From Actinocorallia sp039871655 (lineage in GTDB: Bacteria > Actinomycetota > Actinomycetes > Streptosporangiales > Streptosporangiaceae): DNA of 64,000 nucleotides. Shown here piece after piece: positions 45,333-53,196 of the stretch. Where the stretch lies: NCBI RefSeq assembly GCF_039871655.1, contig NZ_JBDPLZ010000010.1, positions 124,001 through 188,000 on the forward strand. The letters run 5' to 3'. The notes below the pieces were generated by a model that did not search any database, was not told where the DNA came from, and was given only the letters and a program-made list of their open reading frames with translations. Position numbers and translations under genes: made by a program. How positions within the stretch are numbered: position 1 is the stretch's first letter; each line of letters begins with the position of its first letter.

Positions 45333-46940
45333 TCAGGCCTTGCGGCGGCCGCGGAGCAGCCGCTCGGCGACGAGGAAACCCGATCCTCCGCCGAGGCCGG
45401 GGCCGGGGTGGGTGGAGGCGCCGATGTGCCACAGGCCCGCCACACCGGTGGCGTGGCCGGTGCCCGAGGACAGGGGCCGCCACAGGGCGTACTGGTCGAT
45501 CCGGCAGTCTCCGCCGTAGGGGTCTCCGCCCACCAGGTTGACGTTCAGTTCCTCGAGTTCCTTCGGGCCGAGCACGCGCCGGTCGGTGACGGCGGACAGG
45601 TTGGCGATGTGCGGCTCCAGCAGGCCGATGACCCGGTCGGCGTAGGCCTCGCGCAGCCTGGGCGTCCAGGTGCCGTCGCCCGGGTCGATCCGTCCGGCCG
45701 CGTCGCCGCGGACCTCGCGCGGCAACTCCTGGAGTTGGATCCACAGCAGGCCCTTGCCGTCGGGGGCGCGTGAGGGGTCGACGGTGGCGGGCTGGCCGAC
45801 GCCGATGGTGGGCCGCTCTGGCAGCAGACCGCGCCAGGCGGCGTTCACCGAGGCCGACAGGGAGTCCAGATCGTCGAGCACGTGGACCAAGGCGACATCG
45901 GCGAGCTCGGGATCATTCCAGCGAGGCGGTTCGCTGAGCGCGAGGTGGATCTGCATCGCGGCGCGGCCGTGCCGGAACGCCTGCGCGGCCTTGCGCCGCT
46001 CGGCGGGTGCGTTGCCCGCCAGGAGCCGCTCGTACAGGACGTGCGGGGTGACCCCGGCCAGGACCGCCTTGCGGGCCTGGATCCGCCGCCCGTCGCCCAG
46101 ACGCACGCCGACGGCGCGGCCGCGCGCGACGAGCACCTCCTCGACTTCGGCGCCGGTGAGCAGTTCGCCTCCGGCGTCGGTGATGATGCCGACGAGGGCG
46201 TCGACGAGGCGGCGGCCGCCGCCTTCGGGCACGGGCATGCCGCCGGTGGCGACCGCGGCGGCGATGACCTTGGTGATGAACGCCGAAGAGGCGTCGTCGG
46301 GACCGAGACCGTTGTGCAGGGCCCACGGCGCGAGGAGCGCGCGGGTGACGGGCGAGGTGAAGGTGCGCTCCAGCCAGGGCCTGCCGGGTTCGAGGACCTC
46401 GGCGCCGGTGGCGACCAGGCCCGACTTCCCGAGTCTGCGCAGGGCCCGCCAGGCGAGCTTCAGCGAGCTGCGGTGCCAGAAGTCGGTGCCGAGCAGCCCG
46501 AACGCCAGGTCGATCTTGCCGCCGAACTCGGCCATCATCGCGGCCCAGGTCTCGGCGTCACCGTGTTCGGCGAGGGTCCGGGCCAACGCGTCCGGGTCCG
46601 TCGACAGGACCGCCGAGCCGTCCCGGCACACCACGCCGGTGGGCTTGTCGGTGTTGCGGTAGACGACGCCGCGCCGCGCCAGCTCATCGGCGAGGGCGGC
46701 GTAGGCGGGTCCGCCCACGAAGAGGGGATGCCAGCTGGACAGCAGTTCCACGGTGTAGCCGGAGAAGACGTCCTGGCTCGTGTAGATGGCTCCGCCGGGC
46801 CTGTCGGATCTCTCGCACACCGCGACGCGCCAGCCGCCACCGGCCAGGCGGGCGCCTGCGACGAGCGCGTTGATGCCGCTGCCGACGATGACGGCGTCGA
46901 AGATACCGGAGGGTCGTGCGCCTCCGTCGTTTCCTGCCAT
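45333..46940 (-). CDS. PYROXD2/phytoene-desaturase-like FAD oxidoreductase
   Basis: Flavoprotein of 535 aa with an N-terminal dinucleotide-binding motif (VIVGSGINALVAGARLA), the second signature ERSDRPGGA, and a C-terminal GASTHPGPGLGGGSGFLVAERLL close to that of phytoene desaturase and PYROXD2. Members oxidise, isomerise or saturate C-C bonds. The start is set by GGAGGAGA just before the ATG. It is last in a minus-strand series (FAH, thioesterase, cupin, this gene), but a strong hairpin lies only 20 nt before its start. A role in aromatic breakdown is inferred from context; substrate unknown. Confidence 0.88.
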   Translation of the reverse strand: MAGNDGGARPSGIFDAVIVGSGINALVAGARLAGGGWRVAVCERSDRPGGAIYTSQDVFSGYTVELLSSWHPLFVGGPAYAALADELARRGVVYRNTDKPTGVVCRDGSAVLSTDPDALARTLAEHGDAETWAAMMAEFGGKIDLAFGLLGTDFWHRSSLKLAWRALRRLGKSGLVATGAEVLEPGRPWLERTFTSPVTRALLAPWALHNGLGPDDASSAFITKVIAAAVATGGMPVPEGGGRRLVDALVGIITDAGGELLTGAEVEEVLVARGRAVGVRLGDGRRIQARKAVLAGVTPHVLYERLLAGNAPAERRKAAQAFRHGRAAMQIHLALSEPPRWNDPELADVALVHVLDDLDSLSASVNAAWRGLLPERPTIGVGQPATVDPSRAPDGKGLLWIQLQELPREVRGDAAGRIDPGDGTWTPRLREAYADRVIGLLEPHIANLSAVTDRRVLGPKELEELNVNLVGGDPYGGDCRIDQYALWRPLSSGTGHATGVAGLWHIGASTHPGPGLGGGSGFLVAERLLRGRRKA

Positions 46941-46959
46941 GGTCTCTCCTCCGAATCGG

Positions 46960-46986
46960 ACGGGCGCCCGATCTTCGGGCGCCCGT
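46960..46986. terminator. 12-bp hairpin between cupin and flavoprotein genes
   Basis: Arms ACGGGCGCCCGA and TCGGGCGCCCGT enclose a 3-nt loop, 20 nt upstream of the flavoprotein start on the minus strand. It could terminate the cupin transcript or attenuate read-through into the flavoprotein gene. Confidence 0.55.
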
Positions 46987-47098
46987 AGGGGCCGACGGCT
47001 TCGTGTCCGCCAGGAGGGCTGTGGCGCAGCCGTCGGTTCGACGCCCTCATACCCCGGTTCAGCCGGCCCGGAGGACGGCGCGCCGGGAAGACCGCCGC

Positions 47099-47500
47099 TT
47101 ATTCGAGGAGGGTCCCGGCGAGTTCGCCTTCGAGGAAGCGGTTGGGCTTGAGGAAGAAAGCGATCAGCAGGCAGCCTTCGGTGGACCACGCCTCGTGCCG
47201 GTTGCCGGCCGGCCGCCACACGAAGTCGCCTGCCGTCACTTTTCCTTCGGCATCTTCGAGGGAGCCTTCGAGCACGAAGGACTGCTCGATCTCGACGTGC
47301 TCGTGCAGCGCGAGGTGGGAGCCGGGCTGCCAGCGGAACAGCGCGGTCAGCAGTCCGGTCTCCTTGTCCTCGACGAGGACCTTCATGTCGATCCCCTCGC
47401 TGGGGGTCGGCTTCCACGGAAGCGAGTCGACATCGACGTACCGCGACGCCAGCGCGTCGAGCCGGTCGACGCCGAGGAGGTGAGGTGTGGTGGGCGCCAT
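47099..47500 (-). CDS. Small single-domain cupin
   Basis: Cupin of 133 aa with metal-site residues His66, His68, Glu72 and His102 (ALHEHVEIE and NRHEAW). Short cupins of this kind serve as dioxygenases, isomerases or sensors. The start at 47500 has AGGAAAGGG upstream; an in-frame GTG-type extension of 21 residues is less likely. It lies between the acyl-CoA thioesterase and flavoprotein genes, all on the minus strand. It could be a ring-fission enzyme, but the sequence alone does not show that. Confidence 0.8.
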   Translation of the reverse strand: MAPTTPHLLGVDRLDALASRYVDVDSLPWKPTPSEGIDMKVLVEDKETGLLTALFRWQPGSHLALHEHVEIEQSFVLEGSLEDAEGKVTAGDFVWRPAGNRHEAWSTEGCLLIAFFLKPNRFLEGELAGTLLE

Positions 47501-47569
47501 CTGTTTTCCCTTTCCTGCAAGGCCGTCGTCATGTGATGGCCGGTGTCCGTCGGATGCCCTCATGGCCGG

Positions 47570-48484
47570 TCAGCGGGGCCGGATGATCCCCTCCTGCGCG
47601 ACGGTCGCGAGGTGCCGGCCGTCGCGGGTGAAGAACCGGCCGAGGCCGAGGCCGCGGCCCGATCCCGCGGCCGCGGCCTCCTGGGCGTACAGGAGCCATC
47701 CGTCCATCTCGGCGGGCTTGTGGAACCACATCGCGTGGTCGAGGCTCGCGGTGACGAGACCCGGAGTGGCCCAGGGGAGGTCGAGCAGCCGCAGGACCGG
47801 CTCCAGGATCGTGTAGTCGCACACGTAAGCGAGCGCCGCCAGGTCGCGGGCCGCGGGCGACAGACCGGGAACGGGCCGCAGCGCGTCGAACGGCTTGACC
47901 CAGATCGCCTGGTGGGGAACCGCGCCGCCTTCGACGGTCAGGTAGACCGGTCCGGGCACGTGCCGCATGTCGAAGCCGCGCCCGAACGACCAGTAGGCCT
48001 TGGACTCCTTCGTCATGTCGCCGGCCTCGTCGGTTCCCGGCTGCCTGGGCTCGAGGTAGTCGGCGCTGGAGGGCAGCGACTCGGGGTCGGGCAGACCTTC
48101 GGGCATGGACGCCTCATGCTCGCCGCTGTGCTCTCCGGTGTGGAAGGAGGCCAGGGCGGTGTAGGCGAGTCTGCCACCGGAGTAGGCGCGGACCTGCCGG
48201 GTGGAGAAACCCCGTCCGTCGCGCAGCTTCTCGACCTCGTAGCGGACCTCGCCGCCGATTTCGGCGGGGCGCATGAAGTAGCTGTGCATCGAGTGGAGCG
48301 TCCGGTCCCCGCCGACGGACCGGATCGCCGCGACCGCGGCCTGGGCGACGAGGTCGCCGCCGTAGGCCTTGGGCCATGGGCAGTCCTGGGTGGTGGCGAG
48401 GTATGCCTCGTCGTGGTGCTCGGGCTCGGCCGGGGTGAGGGTGAGCGCCGCGGTGAGGATCCGCGAGGTGGGGTTCGGGTGCAC
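47570..48484 (-). CDS. TesB-type acyl-CoA thioesterase II
   Basis: Double hot-dog thioesterase (304 aa). Typical are GGDLVAQAAVAA, LHSMHSYFMRPA and ASLDHAMWFHKPA, with the last near the Asp-Thr/Gln active site. It hydrolyses acyl-CoA esters in the cytosol. The start is a GTG at 48484. It sits 12 nt after the FAH gene on the same strand, so they are co-transcribed. In this island it could free a ring-opened or aromatic acid from CoA. Confidence 0.9.
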   Translation of the reverse strand: MHPNPTSRILTAALTLTPAEPEHHDEAYLATTQDCPWPKAYGGDLVAQAAVAAIRSVGGDRTLHSMHSYFMRPAEIGGEVRYEVEKLRDGRGFSTRQVRAYSGGRLAYTALASFHTGEHSGEHEASMPEGLPDPESLPSSADYLEPRQPGTDEAGDMTKESKAYWSFGRGFDMRHVPGPVYLTVEGGAVPHQAIWVKPFDALRPVPGLSPAARDLAALAYVCDYTILEPVLRLLDLPWATPGLVTASLDHAMWFHKPAEMDGWLLYAQEAAAAGSGRGLGLGRFFTRDGRHLATVAQEGIIRPR

Positions 48485-48496
48485 GGGTCTCTCAGT

Positions 48497-49309
48497 TCAG
48501 ATCGAAGGGGTGAGCCGGACGCGGTTGCGCAGGGTGCCGATCCCGTCGATCTCGGTCTCGACGAGGTCGCCGTCGGCGAGGAAGCGGGGCGGGGTCATCG
48601 CCGCGCCGATCCCGCCGGGCGTGCCGGTCAGGACGACATCGCCGGGGCGCAGGACGGTGAACGTGGAGATGTAGGCCAGGAGCACGGCGGGGCCGAAGAC
48701 GAGGGTCCGGGTGTTGGCGTGCTGGACGGTCTCGCCGTTGACGCGGCAGGAGACGTCGAGTCCCGCCGCGGGGTCGACCTCGTCGGGAGTGACCACGATC
48801 GGGCCGAGCGGCGTGGTGGCGTCCCACGCCTTGCCCTGGAACCACTGGAGGGTGCGCTTCTGCCAGTCGCGGACGGAGATGTCGTTGGCGACGGTGTAGC
48901 CCGCGATGGCCGCCGCGGCCCGGGCTTCGTCGGCGCCGCGCAGGGTCGCGCCGACGACGACGGCGAGTTCGGCCTCCCAGTCCAGCGCGACGTCGTCGGG
49001 GATGACGATCTCCTCGCCCGGGCCGAGCAGGGTGTCGGCGTGCTTGGCGAAGAGCGTCGGGTGGGTGGGCAGGTCGCGTCCGGTCTCGGTGATGTGGTCT
49101 GCGTAGTTGAGCCCGCAGCAGATCACCTTGCCGGGCGAGGGCAGAGGGTTCACCGGCGCCCAGCCGGTCAGCGGTTCTCCCGGATCGGTCTCGCGCTCGC
49201 CCTGCAGCCATGTCCCGAGGTCGGGCGCGGGAAGCGCCCGCCAGAGGCCGTCGACCAGAACGGCCGCGCTGGTCGTCCCGTCGTCGGCGGACACGGTGGC
49301 CAGCTTCAT
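48497..49309 (-). CDS. Fumarylacetoacetate hydrolase family enzyme
   Basis: FAH-superfamily protein of 270 aa with the metal site EAELAVVVG and the downstream KAWDATTPLGP and LTGTPGGIG segments. Members hydrolyse or decarboxylate ring-cleavage products, or hydrate 2-oxo-pentenoates. An in-frame upstream ATG (49351) is rejected because GAGGAGG lies just before 49309. It heads the minus-strand series FAH-TesB-cupin-flavoprotein and is divergent from the RidA gene, sharing a 90-nt control region. Confidence 0.9.
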   Translation of the reverse strand: MKLATVSADDGTTSAAVLVDGLWRALPAPDLGTWLQGERETDPGEPLTGWAPVNPLPSPGKVICCGLNYADHITETGRDLPTHPTLFAKHADTLLGPGEEIVIPDDVALDWEAELAVVVGATLRGADEARAAAAIAGYTVANDISVRDWQKRTLQWFQGKAWDATTPLGPIVVTPDEVDPAAGLDVSCRVNGETVQHANTRTLVFGPAVLLAYISTFTVLRPGDVVLTGTPGGIGAAMTPPRFLADGDLVETEIDGIGTLRNRVRLTPSI

Positions 49310-49331
49310 GATCGCGCCTCCTCGGCATCGT

Positions 49332-49377
49332 GGATGTATCGTATCTTTCACGATCGTCAGATATTGTCAATACATCC
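49332..49377. promoter_or_regulatory. Operator-like inverted repeat between FAH and RidA genes
   Basis: GGATGTAT (49332-49339) and ATACATCC (49370-49377) are perfect complements 30 nt apart. Between them lie CGATCG and an 11-nt TATTGTCAATA palindrome. On the minus strand TTGACA forms a good -35 for the FAH gene. The site is central in the divergent promoter region. Confidence 0.5.
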
Positions 49378-49398
49378 TACGCACCCCGAGGAGCAGCG

Positions 49399-49824
49399 AT
49401 GAAGCCCCGATCCATCAACCCCGCCTCCCTGCCCGAGCCCAGTGGCTACTCCCACGGCACGCTGCACGGCAACACGCTCTACCTGGGCGGCCAGACCGCG
49501 CTGGACGAGAACATGCGCATCGTCGAGGGCGGCATCGTCGAGCAGTTCCGCCAGGCCTTCGGCAACGTCCTCGCCACCCTGCGCGAGGCCGGAGGCGAGC
49601 CCGAGGACCTGGTGAGCATCACGATCTACCTCACCGACATCCCGGACTACCAGGCGCACGGCCGCGAGATCGGCGAGGTCTGGCGGGAGCTCGCCGGGCC
49701 GGTCTACCCCGCGATGGCGGGCATCGGCTGCACCGCGCTCTGGCAGCCCGAGGCGATGATCGAGATCCTCGGCGTCGCCGTGATCCCCGACGGGCGCGCC
49801 GGGGGCGCCGAGCCCGGGCACTGA
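49399..49824 (+). CDS. RidA/YjgF-family protein
   Basis: Protein of 141 aa with the family fold segments LYLGGQTALDENM, EDLVSITIYLTDIPDY and EAMIEILGVAVIP. RidA itself hydrolyses reactive enamines, but family members also act as 2-aminomuconate deaminases in breakdown of amino-aromatics. That role would fit an island with anthraniloyl-CoA oxygenase. The invariant Arg of the RidA active site is not obvious in the usual place, supporting a non-RidA subfamily. ATG at 49399 follows GAGGAG. An anthranilate-type function is inference. Confidence 0.85.
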   Translation: MKPRSINPASLPEPSGYSHGTLHGNTLYLGGQTALDENMRIVEGGIVEQFRQAFGNVLATLREAGGEPEDLVSITIYLTDIPDYQAHGREIGEVWRELAGPVYPAMAGIGCTALWQPEAMIEILGVAVIPDGRAGGAEPGH

Positions 49825-49834
49825 TATTTCGTTT

Positions 49835-49846
49835 TATTGACGGTCG
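49835..49846 (+). promoter_or_regulatory. Shared motif TATTGACGGTCG upstream of the fused oxygenase gene
   Basis: Exact second copy of the 12-mer at 37429, 51 nt before the GTG of the fused oxygenase/reductase. A possible -10 (GATACG) follows at about 16-17 nt. Its recurrence suggests co-regulation with the oxidoreductase operon. Confidence 0.45.
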
Positions 49847-49897
49847 TCTAATGGGCGCGATACGTTGAGGCGAATCGACGTCCTACAAGGAGGCATC

Positions 49898-52252
49898 GTG
49901 CGTATAGCGGTCATCGGAGGCGGCCCGGGAGGCCTGTACTTCGCGGCGCTCGCCAAGCAGCTGGAGCCCGGGCATGAGATCACCGTGTGGGAGCGCAACG
50001 CCCCCGATGACACCTTCGGGTTCGGCGTGGTCTTCTCCGACGAGACCCTCGGCGGCATCGAGCACGCCGACCCCGAGGTCTACCGGCTGATGTGCGAGGA
50101 GTTCGCCCGCTGGGACGACATCGACATCCACTTCCGCGGGCGGGTCCTCACCAGCGGAGGGCACGGGTTCGCCGCGATGAGCCGCAAGCGGCTGCTGGAG
50201 ATCCTGCAGGCGCGCTGCCTGGAGCTGGGGGTGACCGTGCACTTCCGGACCGAGGCGCCCGACGTCGCCGAACTCGCGGCGTCGCATGACCTGGTGGTCG
50301 CCTCCGACGGGCTGAACTCCGCGGTGCGCACCAGGTACGCCGGGTCGTTCCAGCCCGATTTGGAGCAGCGCGCCTGCAAGTACATGTGGCTGGGCACCGA
50401 CAAGGTCTTCGAGGCCTTCGAGTTCTTCATCCTCGAGACCCCCTACGGCGTCATGCAGGGCCACGCCTACCCCTTCGACGCCCACGGCAGCACCTTCATC
50501 GCCGAGATGCACGAGGACGTCTGGCGTGCGGCGGGCTTCGACGCCTTCGCCGCCCGCGAGTACGCCCCCGGCGAGTCGGACGAGAAGTCCATCGCGAAGA
50601 TCCGCGAGCTGTTCGCCGAGGCGCTCGACGGCGGCGAGATCCTCGCCAACAACAGCAAGTGGATCAGTTTCACGACCGTCCGCAACGCCTCGTGGCGGCA
50701 CGAGAACATCGTCATCCTCGGCGACGCCGCGCACACCGCCCACTTCTCGATCGGCTCGGGCACCAAGCTCGCGATGGAGGACGCGCTCGCACTGGTCGCG
50801 TGCCTGCACGAGCACCCGGGCGTCGATGCGGCCCTGTCCGCCTACGAGGCCGAGCGCAAGCCGGTCGTGCAGTCCACCCAGCGCGCCGCGCAGGCCAGTC
50901 TGGAATGGTTCGAGAACCTCGGCCAGTACGTCGACCAGGACGCAGAGCAGTTCGCGTTCAACATCCTGACGCGCAGCCGCCGCATCACCTACGACAACCT
51001 GCGCCTGCGCGACCCCGAGTTCACGGCCTCCGTCGACGGCTGGTTCGCCGGACACCAGGAGCGCCCCGACGACGTCGCCTCCACTCCGCCGATGTTCCAC
51101 CCGTTCCGCCTCGGCGAACTGAGGCTCGCCAACCGCATCGTGGTGTCCCCGATGGACATGTACAAGGCGGTCGACGGTATGCCGAACGACTTCCACCTCG
51201 TCCACCTCGGCGGCAAGGCCCTCGGTGGCGCCGGCCTGGTGATGACCGAGATGGTGTGCGTCTCGGAGACCGGGCGCATCACGCCGGGCTGCGCCGGCAT
51301 CTGGAACGATGCACAAGCGGCGAAGTGGCGGCAGGTCACCGACTTCGTCCACGCCGAGAGCGAAGCGAAGATCGGCCTGCAACTCGGGCACTCCGGCCGC
51401 AAGGGCTCCACCCGGCTCATGTGGGAGGGCATCGACCAGCCCCTCCGCGAAGGCAACTGGGACCTCGTCTCATGCTCGGCGATCCCTTACAGGGAAGGCG
51501 TCAACCAGGTTCCGCGCGAGATCGACGCCGCCGAGATGGCCGAGGTCACGCGCCAGTTCGTCGACGCGGCCCGCCGCGCCGACGAGGCGGGATTCGACCT
51601 GCTGGAACTGCACTGCGCGCACGGCTACCTGCTGTCGTCGTTCATCTCCCCGATCACCAATCACCGCACCGACTCCTACGGCGGCTCCCTGGAGAACCGG
51701 CTGCGCTACCCCCTGGAGGTCTTCGCCGCGGTCCGCGAGGCCTGGCCGGCCCACAAGCCCCTGACCGTCCGCATCTCGGCCACCGACTGGATCGAGGACG
51801 GAGTCACCGGCGATGACGCCGTCGAGATCGCGCGTGCCTTCGCCGAGGCGGGCGCCGCGGCCATCGACGTCTCCACCGGCCAGGTCGCACCCGAGGAACG
51901 CCCCGCCTTCGGCCGCTCCTACCAGACCCCCTTCGCCGACCGGATCCGCAACAAGATCGGCATCCCCACCATCGCCGTCGGCGTCATCTCCTCCTACGAC
52001 GACGTCAACTCCCTCCTCCTGGCGGGCCGGGCCGACCTGTGCGCGCTGGGCCGCGTCCACCTCTACGACCCCAACTGGACCCTGCACGCCGCCGCCGAAC
52101 AGGACTACGCCGGGTCCGGCGCCACCTGGCCGCTGCCCTGGCGCGCCGGACAGCGCAAGCCGCAGACCGGTCGCACCGACGGGCCCAAGCCCCGCCTCCA
52201 GCTCATCCGCGCAGGCGAGGCCGGCACCCGCAGGGCCCGCTGGCGTCCCTGA
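49898..52252 (+). CDS. Anthraniloyl-CoA monooxygenase/reductase-type fusion
   Basis: Two-domain flavoenzyme (784 aa). Residues 1 to about 390 form an FAD monooxygenase of the salicylyl-CoA/2-aminobenzoyl-CoA class (VIGGGPGGLYFAALAK, GDAAHTAHFSIGSGTKLAMEDA). Residues about 410-750 are an Old Yellow Enzyme-type FMN barrel (SPMDMYKAV, LQLGHSGRKG, HCAHGYLLSSFISP, SYGGSLENR). This architecture is that of 2-aminobenzoyl-CoA monooxygenase/reductase, which hydroxylates and then reduces the ring of CoA-bound anthranilate; bifunctional salicylyl-CoA 5-hydroxylases look the same. GTG at 49898 follows AAGGAGG. No anthranilate-CoA ligase is in the window. A hairpin follows the stop. Confidence 0.9.
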   Translation: MRIAVIGGGPGGLYFAALAKQLEPGHEITVWERNAPDDTFGFGVVFSDETLGGIEHADPEVYRLMCEEFARWDDIDIHFRGRVLTSGGHGFAAMSRKRLLEILQARCLELGVTVHFRTEAPDVAELAASHDLVVASDGLNSAVRTRYAGSFQPDLEQRACKYMWLGTDKVFEAFEFFILETPYGVMQGHAYPFDAHGSTFIAEMHEDVWRAAGFDAFAAREYAPGESDEKSIAKIRELFAEALDGGEILANNSKWISFTTVRNASWRHENIVILGDAAHTAHFSIGSGTKLAMEDALALVACLHEHPGVDAALSAYEAERKPVVQSTQRAAQASLEWFENLGQYVDQDAEQFAFNILTRSRRITYDNLRLRDPEFTASVDGWFAGHQERPDDVASTPPMFHPFRLGELRLANRIVVSPMDMYKAVDGMPNDFHLVHLGGKALGGAGLVMTEMVCVSETGRITPGCAGIWNDAQAAKWRQVTDFVHAESEAKIGLQLGHSGRKGSTRLMWEGIDQPLREGNWDLVSCSAIPYREGVNQVPREIDAAEMAEVTRQFVDAARRADEAGFDLLELHCAHGYLLSSFISPITNHRTDSYGGSLENRLRYPLEVFAAVREAWPAHKPLTVRISATDWIEDGVTGDDAVEIARAFAEAGAAAIDVSTGQVAPEERPAFGRSYQTPFADRIRNKIGIPTIAVGVISSYDDVNSLLLAGRADLCALGRVHLYDPNWTLHAAAEQDYAGSGATWPLPWRAGQRKPQTGRTDGPKPRLQLIRAGEAGTRRARWRP

Positions 52253-52268
52253 CGAACCCGCCCCTGTC

Positions 52269-52301
52269 CCGAGCACCCGGCCCTCGACCCCGGGTGCTCG
52301 G
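52269..52301. terminator. 12-bp hairpin after the fused oxygenase gene
   Basis: CCGAGCACCCGG pairs with CCGGGTGCTCGG across a 9-nt loop, in the 70-nt gap before the next SDR. Terminator or attenuator; no T-run follows. Confidence 0.5.
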
Positions 52302-52322
52302 CACCTCCCGCAAGGACCTCTG

Positions 52323-53156
52323 ATGAACGAAGAACCATCCGCCGCACAGAACCAGGGACCCCTCACAGGCCGGATCGCCCTTGTCACAGGAGGGTCCCGC
52401 GGCATCGGCGCGGCCTGCGCGGTGCGGCTCGCCGAAGCCGGCGCCGACGTCGCGGTCCTCGGCCGCTCCCTTCCCGACCTGGAGGAAGTCGCCGATCAGG
52501 TCCGCGAAACCGGCCGCCGAGGGCTGGCCGTCACCTGCGACGTCACTCGAGCCGAGCAGATCGAGGCCGCGTGCACGCGCATCGAGGACGAGCTGGGATC
52601 CGTCGACATCCTGGTCAACAACGCGGGCGGCCCCAGGTTCCAGGCCGCTCTCCTCGATGTCCGGACCGACGGCTGGCAGAAGGTCTTCGACCTCAACCTG
52701 ACCAGCACTCTGCTGTTCTGCCAGCGGCTGGGCCGGGGTATGGCCGAACGGGGCTCCGGCTCCATCATCAACGTCTCCTCCATCGCCGTCCACGCCCCCT
52801 GGCCCGCCATCGCCCCCTACGGCGCGGCCAAGGCCGGTATGCGGCACCTCACCCAGGCCCTCGCCTGCGAACTCGGCCCGGCGGGCGTGCGCGTCAACGC
52901 CGTCAGCCCCGCCTGGATCGACACCGACATCAACACCGCCTACACCCGCGACCCCGCACTCAGCGAGGCGGCTCTCGACCTCGTTCCCCTCGACCGCTGG
53001 GGCCACCCTGACGACGTCGCCCACGCCGTCGTCTTCCTCGCCGGCCCGTACTCCGGTTTCATCACCGGCACCGACCTGCCCATCGACGGAGGCTTCAGCG
53101 TCTCCATGCCCCGCAGTACCCGCGAGACCCTCGACCGAGCCGCCCCCTCCGCCTGA
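52323..53156 (+). CDS. Short-chain dehydrogenase/reductase
   Basis: Classical SDR of 277 aa: TGGSRGIG cofactor loop, NNAGG, catalytic Ser, YGAAK active-site pair, and the C-terminal FITGTDLPIDGGF. Residues after beta-2 (LGRS) suggest NADP(H). The first 15 residues are an unstructured lead. AAGGACC lies before the ATG. It follows the fused oxygenase gene on the same strand across a hairpin. It could act on the reduced hydroxylated ring product as a 3-hydroxyacyl-type dehydrogenase; substrate unknown. Confidence 0.9.
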   Translation: MNEEPSAAQNQGPLTGRIALVTGGSRGIGAACAVRLAEAGADVAVLGRSLPDLEEVADQVRETGRRGLAVTCDVTRAEQIEAACTRIEDELGSVDILVNNAGGPRFQAALLDVRTDGWQKVFDLNLTSTLLFCQRLGRGMAERGSGSIINVSSIAVHAPWPAIAPYGAAKAGMRHLTQALACELGPAGVRVNAVSPAWIDTDINTAYTRDPALSEAALDLVPLDRWGHPDDVAHAVVFLAGPYSGFITGTDLPIDGGFSVSMPRSTRETLDRAAPSA

Positions 53157-53196
53157 GCCGACCACCAGGACGCCCGAATGCCTCCGGCGGTGCCGT

